Below, piece by piece: positions 19,517-26,642 of a stretch of 64,000 bases of DNA. Every line of letters begins with the position of its first letter. Within the stretch, counting starts at the first letter, position 1. Origin of the DNA: Afipia sp. (GTDB lineage Bacteria; Pseudomonadota; Alphaproteobacteria; Rhizobiales; Xanthobacteraceae); the NCBI GenBank assembly GCA_024707075.1, contig JANQAK010000003.1:1116001-1180000 (forward strand), in the 5' to 3' direction. The notes beneath the pieces are model-generated. The model had not been told where the DNA came from and searched no databases. It was given only the letters and a program-made list of their open reading frames with translations. A program made the translations under genes and the position numbers.

Positions 19517-21399
19517 TCTGCGCTCTCGATCCGTGACGCCAGAATGGCCGGTTTCGGCGATGGCGATTGACGCCGTGTGCGAATGGTTTCCAGCATGCCA
19601 ACGATGCCCTTCGGGAAGGCGACCACGATCAGAACGATCACTGCGCCGAGCACGAGCTTGGACAGGTCGGTCTGACTCACCAGCCAGATGTTGAGCGCCT
19701 TGAAGACAATAGCGCCAACCACCGCGCCGGATACGGTCTCCACACCGCCGAGCAGCACCATCACCAGCGCATCGACCGAGAGCGAGATGCCGAGGCTGTC
19801 AGGAAAGACGCTGCCCTTGAGATACGCGAACAGCGCTCCGCCTACTCCCGCCACCGTGCCCGCGATCACGAACGCAGTCCATTGAACCCGCTTGCCGTCG
19901 ATGCCGATGGCCTCGCTGCGTAAGCCAGAATCCCGCGTCGCACGCAATGCGTAGCCGAACGGCGAAAACACGATGACGCGAAGCGCCGCTACTACGAGCG
20001 TGGCGATGCCAAGCGACAGCCAGTAGAAGCTCTTCGGCCCTGCCGCCCACGCGGCGGGCCAGACTCCCAGAATTCCATTGTCGCCGCCGGTCACCGCGAC
20101 CCACTGGAACGCGATCGACCAGACGATTTGCGCGAAAGCCAGCGTCAGCATTGCGAAATAGACGCCCGACAATTGAACGGCGAAGAACCCAAAGACCGCA
20201 GCGCCAAGCAAGCCAAGCAGCGGACCAAGCAGCAGGCAAACAATCATCGGCAGACCGGCGGCTTTGGCGAGAAACGCCACACCGTAAGCACCAAGGCCAA
20301 AATAGGCCGCGTGGCCGAACGAAGCCAGTCCGCCGACCGACATCAGGAAATGCAGGCTCGATGCAAAGATCACGAAGATCACGATTTCCGCACCGACAGT
20401 CAGCGCGTAGTTGCCGCCGACCAGCGGCAAGGCGGCCGCCACGATCAGCACAGCCAGCATTGCGAAACGTTCGTTCGTGGTCAGCGGACGCCACGGACGC
20501 ACCGTCAGACCCGGCGTCTTGCGCGCGGCAGCTTCCGGTTTTCCGAACAGGCCCCACGGCCGCACGATCAGAACGGCGGCCATCACCAGGAAGACGAGGA
20601 TGATGGAAATCTTCGGGAAAATCAGGATGCCGAATGCGTTAAGTTCGGAGACCAGCACCGCCGCGACGAATGCGCCGGTGATGCTGCCGAGGCCGCCGAT
20701 CACCACGACGACAAAAACATCGACGATGATACGAAGGTCCATCGCATGATGAACGGCATCGCGCGGAATTTGCAGCGCGCCGCCGAGCGCCGCCAGAAAC
20801 ACGCCGACCGCGAACACGCTGGTGAACAGCCATTTCTGATTGACGCCGAGGGCAGCGACCATGTCGCGGTCCTGCGTTGCCGCGCGAACCAGAACGCCCC
20901 AGCGGGTGCGGCGGAACAGAAGCCACAGCGCACCAAGCACCACGGGGCCAAGCACGATCAGAAAAAGATCATAGGTCGGAACATTCTGGCCAAAGAAATC
21001 CACTGCACCACGGAAACCGGGCGCGCGGCGACCGACCAGATCATCCGGTCCCCAGATCAGAACCACGAGATCTTCAACCATCAGGGTCAAGCCGAAGGTT
21101 GCCAGCAACTGAAACAATTCCGGCGACTTATAGATTCGGCGCAGCAGCACCATCTCGACCAGCACGCCGAGAACCGCGACGATCAGCGCAGCGGCAACGA
21201 TGCCGCCCCAGAAACCGAGCGCGCCGGACAGCCGTTCTGTCAGCGTGAACGCGACATAGGCGCCCAGCATGTAGAACGCGCCATGGGCGAAATTCACAAT
21301 GCGGGTCACACCGAAGATGATCGACAGGCCTGACGCCACGAGAAACAGCGACGCCGCGCTCGCAAGACCGGTCAGGAACTGAACAAAGTAGAAGCTCAT
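19513..21399 (-). CDS. Fused LivH-LivM ABC transporter permease
   Basis: A single 628-aa polypeptide combines both HAAT permeases. Residues 1-290 are LivH-like (SGLSIIFGVTRIVNFAHGAFYMLGA near 24-48; GGLGSITGAFVAAVLVSEL). Residues about 310-610 are LivM-like (LMSVGGLASFGHAAYFGLGAYG; YALRATRDSGLRSEAIGID; GGVETVSGAVVGAIVF), joined by a roughly 25-residue soluble linker. In most operons these are two genes, as in the other two HAAT systems of this window. It is 56 nt from the binding-protein gene and overlaps livG. The fusion is a family variant seen in several rhizobiales-type importers, not an assembly artefact, since both halves are intact. Confidence 0.9.
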   Translation of the reverse strand: MSFYFVQFLTGLASAASLFLVASGLSIIFGVTRIVNFAHGAFYMLGAYVAFTLTERLSGALGFWGGIVAAALIVAVLGVLVEMVLLRRIYKSPELFQLLATFGLTLMVEDLVVLIWGPDDLVGRRAPGFRGAVDFFGQNVPTYDLFLIVLGPVVLGALWLLFRRTRWGVLVRAATQDRDMVAALGVNQKWLFTSVFAVGVFLAALGGALQIPRDAVHHAMDLRIIVDVFVVVVIGGLGSITGAFVAAVLVSELNAFGILIFPKISIILVFLVMAAVLIVRPWGLFGKPEAAARKTPGLTVRPWRPLTTNERFAMLAVLIVAAALPLVGGNYALTVGAEIVIFVIFASSLHFLMSVGGLASFGHAAYFGLGAYGVAFLAKAAGLPMIVCLLLGPLLGLLGAAVFGFFAVQLSGVYFAMLTLAFAQIVWSIAFQWVAVTGGDNGILGVWPAAWAAGPKSFYWLSLGIATLVVAALRVIVFSPFGYALRATRDSGLRSEAIGIDGKRVQWTAFVIAGTVAGVGGALFAYLKGSVFPDSLGISLSVDALVMVLLGGVETVSGAVVGAIVFKALNIWLVSQTDLSKLVLGAVIVLIVVAFPKGIVGMLETIRTRRQSPSPKPAILASRIESAE

Positions 21400-21455
21400 A
21401 AACGATCCGCGTCCAGGAAATGCCGCGGGCGCAGGTGCGCCCGCGGTCGTCGGTC

Positions 21456-22703
21456 TCAGTCCTTCGGACGAAGTTTCTCAACTTCCGCATCACTGGGCAG
21501 GAAGTCAGAACCCTTGCGGTAAGTGGAATTCACCATGACGCCCTTGCCGTCCTTGAGCGCCGTCTTGCCGACGAACGCGCCAAGCGTCGACTGGTGATCG
21601 ATCTTGCGGAACGTGATCTCGCCGAATGGCGACGGCATCGAGAGTCCTTCCGCCGCCGCGATCATTTTTTCCGGATCGTCGGACTTCGCCTGGTTGAGGA
21701 TCGCAGCCGCCGCCTTGATCGTCTGATAGCCGACGATGGAGCCCAGCCGAGGATAATCATTGTACTTGCCCTGATAGGCCTTCAGGAAAGCATCGTGTTC
21801 GGGCGTCTTGATGCTGTACCAGGGATAGCCGGTGACGATCCATCCTTCGGGAGTTTCCTCCTTCAGCGGATCAAGATATTCCGGCTCACCAGTGAGGAAT
21901 GAGACCACCGCGCGATCTTTAAACAGGCCGCGCGTGTTGCCTTCGCGGACGAGTTTCACAAGATCCGCACCGAAGGTAACGTTGAGAATTGCTTCCGGAT
22001 TTGCGCTGGCGGTCGCCTGCACCACCGGACCTGCGTCGATCTTGCCCTGCGGCGGCCACTGCTCGTCGACCCACTGAATGTCGGGCCGCTTCTCGGACAG
22101 CAGCTTCTTGAAGACGGCTACCGCCGACTGGCCGTATTCGTAGTTGGGCGCGATGGTGGCCCACCGCTTGGCCGGCAGCTTCGCAGCTTCTTCCACCAGC
22201 ATCGCGGCCTGCATGTAGTTGGAAGGACGCAGACGGAACGTATAGCGGTTACCCTTCGACCAGGTGATCGCATCGGTCAGGGGTTCGGCCGCGAGGAAAA
22301 AGACTTTCTTCTGCTTGGCGAAATCACTCACCGCAAGACCGATGTTGGACAGGAAGGTGCCGGTCAGCATCACCACGCCTTCGCTCGACACCAACTCGTT
22401 GGCTGCGGTCTGCGCGTCGGCAGGCTTACCGCCATCGTCCTTCGAGACAACAACGAGCTTCTTGCCGTTGATGCCACCGGCGGCGTTGATTTCCTCGACC
22501 GCGAGCTGCCAGCCCTTTCGATATGGCTCGGTGAATGCGGGCAGCAGCGAGTAGCTGTTGATCTCGCCGATCTTAACTTCACCGCTCTGCGCCATGACGG
22601 AAGTTGTCAGGGCGAATGTCGCCATGCTGCCCAGCATCACACCCAGACCTGCGACCAGAAAATTCCTAGAGAGACCGTTCAAGAGACGTTTGCGTCGTTG
22701 CAT
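21456..22703 (-). CDS. HAAT-type periplasmic substrate-binding protein
   Basis: Type I periplasmic binding protein, 415 aa. The signal peptide spans about residues 1-38 and ends VMAQSG. The mature part begins VKIGEINSYSLLPAFTEPYR, continues with INAAGGINGKKLVVVSKDDGGKP, and has the second-lobe entry RWATIAPNYEYGQSAVAVFK. Residues FLAAEPLTDAITWSKGNRYTFR replace the canonical branched-chain amino acid binding Ser/Thr segment, so a different ligand is likely. The gene is 117 nt downstream of the DUF1185 gene in the same direction, making one operon with 6-hydroxynicotinate reductase possible. A nicotinate-type ligand is inferred. Confidence 0.88.
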   Translation of the reverse strand: MQRRKRLLNGLSRNFLVAGLGVMLGSMATFALTTSVMAQSGEVKIGEINSYSLLPAFTEPYRKGWQLAVEEINAAGGINGKKLVVVSKDDGGKPADAQTAANELVSSEGVVMLTGTFLSNIGLAVSDFAKQKKVFFLAAEPLTDAITWSKGNRYTFRLRPSNYMQAAMLVEEAAKLPAKRWATIAPNYEYGQSAVAVFKKLLSEKRPDIQWVDEQWPPQGKIDAGPVVQATASANPEAILNVTFGADLVKLVREGNTRGLFKDRAVVSFLTGEPEYLDPLKEETPEGWIVTGYPWYSIKTPEHDAFLKAYQGKYNDYPRLGSIVGYQTIKAAAAILNQAKSDDPEKMIAAAEGLSMPSPFGEITFRKIDHQSTLGAFVGKTALKDGKGVMVNSTYRKGSDFLPSDAEVEKLRPKD

Positions 22704-22820
22704 CCCAGACCTCCAATGTTGGCGAGAGCTAACGCTCCGCCGTGACGTCCGTCCATCCCTTCCCTCATTGGGGGACAGTCCGGCTATTCCTCACGTACCT
22801 CACTTCAGACTTGGCGACCA

Positions 22821-23405
22821 CTATCGAAGGCCATCCTCTCCCTTGATCTCGTCAATCGTCAGGCCGCCGACGCGCGGCAGCGGACGCCCGCTGTCAGTCA
22901 CGGCAACCGCGACCATGATTTCATTCGCACGCGGCGCGTCATTGATCTGCACTTCCATACCGTCGAAATGACTCCGCACGAATGCCGCGTCCTTGTGACC
23001 GAGGGGAATATCGAGCGATACTCCCATTCCACCGCGCTTCTTGGAAGACGGGATCAGCGCCGCCCCCTTGCCGAGAGCCTTGCGCACCGGCGCACCCAGC
23101 TTTGGATGCAAGATTGCTGCCGCGTGCTCAAGCTCACCATTTTCGCCGACCGCGGCGGCCTTACCGTAGCTCTGGACTTTGCCGCCCTCGATCCCGAGTG
23201 CCGCCACGGCCCTTGCCGCGAGCAATTCGCCCAGTTCCTCGCCAATCGCAAACAACGGCGCGAGATCCTCGACATATCTGCCGGCAAAAGGATTCTCGAT
23301 TACCGCGATGGCCGCTGCCCGGCGGGTCGGCGGCGACACACCACGGCCGCCTTCCATCAAAGTCTCTTCGACAACTGTGACGATCTTGCGAATGACGGCA
23401 CTCAT
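22821..23405 (-). CDS. DUF1185 (amino acid synthesis) family protein
   Basis: Protein of 194 aa from ATG 23405 (MSAVIRKIVTVVEETLMEGG), belonging to the DUF1185/AA_synth family of unknown function. Family-typical stretches are RRAAAIAVIENPFAGRYVED, SYGKAAAVGENGELEHAAAI and SLDIPLGHKDAAFVRSHFDG. The start overlaps the UPF0280 stop by 4 nt (ATGA), so it is translationally coupled to the reductase module. Genes of this family often sit beside ring-opening amidohydrolase or cyclic-amide genes. Here it may act on a tetrahydro-oxonicotinate-type ring or its isomers; that is speculation from position. Confidence 0.82.
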   Translation of the reverse strand: MSAVIRKIVTVVEETLMEGGRGVSPPTRRAAAIAVIENPFAGRYVEDLAPLFAIGEELGELLAARAVAALGIEGGKVQSYGKAAAVGENGELEHAAAILHPKLGAPVRKALGKGAALIPSSKKRGGMGVSLDIPLGHKDAAFVRSHFDGMEVQINDAPRANEIMVAVAVTDSGRPLPRVGGLTIDEIKGEDGLR

Positions 23406-24358
23406 GCAACACATTCTCCCGCGATCCCGTTGCCGCAAGCCATCGCGGCATGCCGCATATCTTTCGTTCCTGTTGCCGTCTCCCTGCGCGGCAATCGTAC
23501 CGAACTATGGATGTCCTTCAGTCCGACGACCTCGGTCACACCTTGCAGATGCAGCGCAGCACCATCGATCAGCCCTGCGGCGAGAAGCTCTTGCGCCTTG
23601 CAGATACCGGCACCGAGAGCTTCCGCAATTTTTTGATGCGACAATTTGCCAACGCCGCGCGTCACGAGGCGCGCGCCGAGATCGTTGTCGGGCTGAATCT
23701 CGTTCGCGGGGCGGCGGACGATCAATGGATGCCCCGGCAGATCGACAGCGTTGGCGATGATTGTCGCAGCGGCATCCGCCTGGGACGCGGTCCGGGCCAA
23801 AACCGTCACCGCATCGGCGATCCCTAACGAAAAGCTGCGGCCGTGCCATCCGCTTGTGGCGATGCCGCGTATTGGATCGCGGGCCTCAATGATCGTCTTG
23901 CCGATCAGGCTTGGAGTACCGGGATCATCGGCCAAACCGACCGTGAAGCGTTCGTCACCGGTCAGATGCAGCGCGATGTCGCCACCGTTGTTGACATAGG
24001 CGCGCTCAAGGTCCGCCGACGCGGTCATGGCATCGAGAATCCCCTCGGCAACCGCACCGGCGACAGCCGCCATCGGCGTAATGAAGCTCGCCGCGGCAAA
24101 TGGCGCGACAGCAGCATGCATCCGGCGCGCCACGCAGCCTTGCAGCGCGCACATATCCGGATGGGCCGCACGGCGAAGTTCGGGCAGTTCGTCGCACAGC
24201 GTATCGAGCAGACCGGTGAACTGGCGGATGGCGGCTTCATAGGCTGCGCGAACATGAATGGCCGTTCCACTTGCCTCGACGATCAGATCAATGGGACCGT
24301 CCTGCAAATGCAGCCGCCTCCCGTCCGCCAGCCATCCCGTCTGCGGCAGCCGTGTCAT
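23402..24358 (-). CDS. UPF0280 family protein (ApbE superfamily)
   Basis: Protein of 318 aa related to UPF0280/COG2122, a branch of the ApbE flavin-transferase superfamily. The ApbE-like core is visible as ITPMAAVAGAVAEGILDAM (about residues 92-110), RAYVNNGGDIALHLTGDERF (about 119-138) and GIATSGWHGRSFSLGIADAV. It overlaps both neighbours by 4 nt, between 6-hydroxynicotinate reductase and DUF1185. E. barkeri 6-hydroxynicotinate reductase contains covalently bound flavin, so a dedicated flavin-attachment role for this protein is a reasonable hypothesis, not an established function. The C-terminal 60 residues (KAQELLAAGLIDGAALHLQG) are less conserved-looking. Confidence 0.83.
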   Translation of the reverse strand: MTRLPQTGWLADGRRLHLQDGPIDLIVEASGTAIHVRAAYEAAIRQFTGLLDTLCDELPELRRAAHPDMCALQGCVARRMHAAVAPFAAASFITPMAAVAGAVAEGILDAMTASADLERAYVNNGGDIALHLTGDERFTVGLADDPGTPSLIGKTIIEARDPIRGIATSGWHGRSFSLGIADAVTVLARTASQADAAATIIANAVDLPGHPLIVRRPANEIQPDNDLGARLVTRGVGKLSHQKIAEALGAGICKAQELLAAGLIDGAALHLQGVTEVVGLKDIHSSVRLPRRETATGTKDMRHAAMACGNGIAGECVA

Positions 24359-25818
24359 GCGCGCCTCGTGGTCGTTTGCGGCGGAGGCTGGCGAAGTTCG
24401 GTATTATCCCTGAGTGACGACAGCGGTCGCACATGATCCATATGACCTCCGAGCGCGGCATAATCCGACAGCCGCAGCGTAAACTCGATCGGCGCCACCA
24501 GCGCGGGCGTCGGCACGTAGCCGAAAGCGCCTTGGGGAAGCTGCGTCACATCGACCATGAAGGTGATGCCGCCGCCCGGCCACACATAGACCGGCGCGCC
24601 GCCGCAGGTCACCGACGTCAGTGCATCCTTGACCGAGCGCGTCAGCCGCACAGGATTTTCGGTGACCCCCGAGCGGAGCGAACCACCTGCCCCGCCTATG
24701 AACAGCACAGTACAAAGCGCCGGCTCGCAGTTCTCCTGAATCCGTTCGACGGAGAGCTTGAGATCGGCGGGTATCTCTTTCTCGATCGGCTTCAACGCCT
24801 CGTCGAGTTCGAAATAGGCCGCATGTTCACCGGTCGTGCTCACCATCATCATGCGCAGGCCGGGCCGTGCAGTCTTGGGATCGAATGGACCCAGCACCGA
24901 AAGCGGATCGGAGATATTAGTACCGCCCCATCCGGTTCCCGGTTCGGCCACCTGGAAATAGCGCCCGGGCGTCGAGCGGCGGCCCTTCATCTTGATGCCG
25001 GTGTCGGGAATGTCGAGCAATTTCCCCGCCTGATGTTCAGAAAGAACGCCGGTGATGTGATCGTCCACCACCACCACCTCATCGACCTTGCCAAGCCACT
25101 GCTTGGCGAACATGCCAATGGTCGCCGAGCCGCAACCGACGCGCATCCGCTCCTCGGGCACGCCATTGACGATTGGCGGATGGCCGGCCTCCACCACCAC
25201 GGTTGCGCCGCCATCGATTGTCATCTCAACGGGCTTGCCGTTGGACAGATCCATCAGGGCATCGCAGGTGACGCGCCCCTCTTTCTTCGAGCCACCGGTG
25301 AGGTGGTGAACCCCGCCGAGCGACAGCATCTGCGAGCCATATTCGCTTGTGGTGACATGACCCACCGCCTCACCCTGCACGCGCACGGTCGCAGCTTCGG
25401 GTCCGAGGTAGCGGTCGGTATCGATCTTCACCTTGACGCCGCAATAACTGAAGATGCCTTCGGTCACCACTGTGACCATGTCGACGCCATCGACTTCCGA
25501 GGACACGATGAACGGCGCGGGCTTGTAGTCGGGATAGGTCGTCCCCGCACCGATGGCGGTGACGAAGACATCCGACTCGTGAACGATCTTGCCGTCCCAA
25601 TCTCCGCTGGCTTGAAACGGCACCAGCCTGCCGCCGTGACTCACCGTGCGCTCCAGCACGATATGCGGATCGACACGCACCAGTTCGCCATTGTTGTTGG
25701 CATAGCGGTCGCACGCCCCGGCCGCGCCCGGCTTGATGTAGCACATCACCGGGCAGGCATCGCAGCGAATCTTGTCCGCTCCGCCCGAGGGGGGAACCGG
25801 GGTCGTCTCAGTCAGCAT
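24355..25818 (-). CDS. hnr: 6-hydroxynicotinate reductase
   Basis: Iron-sulfur flavoprotein (487 aa). In E. barkeri it reduces 6-hydroxynicotinate to 1,4,5,6-tetrahydro-6-oxonicotinate with reduced ferredoxin. The N-terminus has cysteines at 19, 22, 26 and 36 (C-x2-C-x3-C-x9-C in RCDACPVMCYIKPGAAGACD), suited to an Fe-S cluster, with more Cys at 126, 185 and 229. Other features are VTAIGAGTTYPDYKPAPF, IFSYCGVKVKIDTDRYLGPE and a late GGAGGSLRSGVTENPVRLTR. A GGAT-V segment at 203-207 loosely resembles an ApbE flavinylation site. ATG 25818 is chosen; GTG 25824 is possible. It is first in the operon with UPF0280 and DUF1185. Confidence 0.85.
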   Translation of the reverse strand: MLTETTPVPPSGGADKIRCDACPVMCYIKPGAAGACDRYANNNGELVRVDPHIVLERTVSHGGRLVPFQASGDWDGKIVHESDVFVTAIGAGTTYPDYKPAPFIVSSEVDGVDMVTVVTEGIFSYCGVKVKIDTDRYLGPEAATVRVQGEAVGHVTTSEYGSQMLSLGGVHHLTGGSKKEGRVTCDALMDLSNGKPVEMTIDGGATVVVEAGHPPIVNGVPEERMRVGCGSATIGMFAKQWLGKVDEVVVVDDHITGVLSEHQAGKLLDIPDTGIKMKGRRSTPGRYFQVAEPGTGWGGTNISDPLSVLGPFDPKTARPGLRMMMVSTTGEHAAYFELDEALKPIEKEIPADLKLSVERIQENCEPALCTVLFIGGAGGSLRSGVTENPVRLTRSVKDALTSVTCGGAPVYVWPGGGITFMVDVTQLPQGAFGYVPTPALVAPIEFTLRLSDYAALGGHMDHVRPLSSLRDNTELRQPPPQTTTRRA

Positions 25819-25910
25819 GAACACTCACTTATGAGCCAGCGCGAACTGTCGAACGAAAAGCAAATGATGCCGGGAGAGATTGAAACCGGTTTAACCTGCC
25901 GCGGCATTTG

Positions 25911-26094
25911 TTCGTATACGAATGATGTTGCGCGCGGCCCCGAATACTGTCAAGCGCCGCCGCGCGCGAAAAGCCGCGGTGCCGAATAAAAGCTCAATTG
26001 CCTAGCATTCGTGTTCACAAATCGTGCAGCGCATCATTCGGAACGCCCCACGAGCAGACTGGCACATCACATGCTTGCACGTTTGTATACAAAC
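25911..26094. promoter_or_regulatory. Two palindromic operators in the hnr/nicAB divergent promoter
   Basis: The 329-bp region between the divergent reductase and hydroxylase genes holds a perfect 12-bp palindrome TTCGTATACGAA (25911-25922) and a perfect 14-bp palindrome GTTTGTATACAAAC (26081-26094). One lies about 93 bp from the hnr start, the other about 54 bp from the hydroxylase start. Together with TTTGTGTACTAA at 16056 they define TTyGTrTACnAA. Such AT-rich palindromes are typical MarR- or FCD-GntR-type sites. No other gene is seen in this interval. Confidence 0.65.
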
Positions 26095-26147
26095 GGTATC
26101 GTCATGGTGAGACGTTGCCGGGGTTTTGCAACGCAACAGATCGGGCC

Positions 26148-26642
26148 ATGACGAAGACCATCACGCAGACACCGATCCGCCTGACGGTCAACGGCCGGGT
26201 CCATCACGTCGATGCCGCGCCAGACACCGCGCTGCTTTATGTACTTCGCAACGATCTCGCATTGAATGGCCCGAAATTCGGCTGCGGTCTCGGCGAATGC
26301 GGCGCATGCACCGTGATCATCGACAGCGTAGCCGCGCGTTCCTGTGTCATCCCGATCAGCGGCTGTGTGCAGCGAGACATTCTCACGCTCGAAGGCCTCG
26401 GCTCGCGCGACAGCACGGACCCGGTGCAGGATGCTTTCATTGAAGAACAGGCCGCGCAATGCGGTTACTGCCTCAATGGCATGATCATGACGACGAAGGC
26501 TCTGCTGATGCGCAATCCGCATCCGTCCGAAATCGAAGTGCTGGAAACACTACGTTACAATCTCTGCCGCTGCGGCGCCCACATCGAGATTCTGCGCGCG
26601 GTGATGCGGGCCGCTGGCCACCCCGTCGAGACGAGGGACTAA
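26148..26642 (+). CDS. nicA: Nicotinate hydroxylase small subunit, 2x[2Fe-2S] (NicA-like)
   Basis: Electron-transfer subunit (164 aa) of a xanthine-oxidase-family hydroxylase. The plant-type [2Fe-2S] site is Cys46, Cys51, Cys54 and Cys66 (FGCGLGECGACTV...RSC). The second cluster is Cys105, Cys108, Cys140 and Cys142 (QCGYCLNGM...NLCRCG). It overlaps the large subunit by one base (TAATG), giving the two-gene layout without an FAD subunit seen in NicAB of Pseudomonas putida and other cytochrome-linked hydroxylases. ATG 26148 is used because homologues begin near TPIRLTVNGR; the Shine-Dalgarno is weak. Nicotinate specificity is inferred from the adjacent hnr and enamidase. Confidence 0.88.
   Translation: MTKTITQTPIRLTVNGRVHHVDAAPDTALLYVLRNDLALNGPKFGCGLGECGACTVIIDSVAARSCVIPISGCVQRDILTLEGLGSRDSTDPVQDAFIEEQAAQCGYCLNGMIMTTKALLMRNPHPSEIEVLETLRYNLCRCGAHIEILRAVMRAAGHPVETRD

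Noticed and set aside
20128-21333. Long plus-strand open frame (about 400 codons) opposite the fused LivH-LivM permease
   Set aside because: His/Arg/Gln-rich translation with no domain; it is the GC-bias shadow of the real permease gene.
24355-25818. Annotation of hnr as a cyclic amide hydrolase or barbiturase-like enzyme
   Set aside because: The N-terminal C-x2-C-x3-C-x9-C Fe-S motif and linkage to nicotinate hydroxylase and enamidase fit 6-hydroxynicotinate reductase instead.
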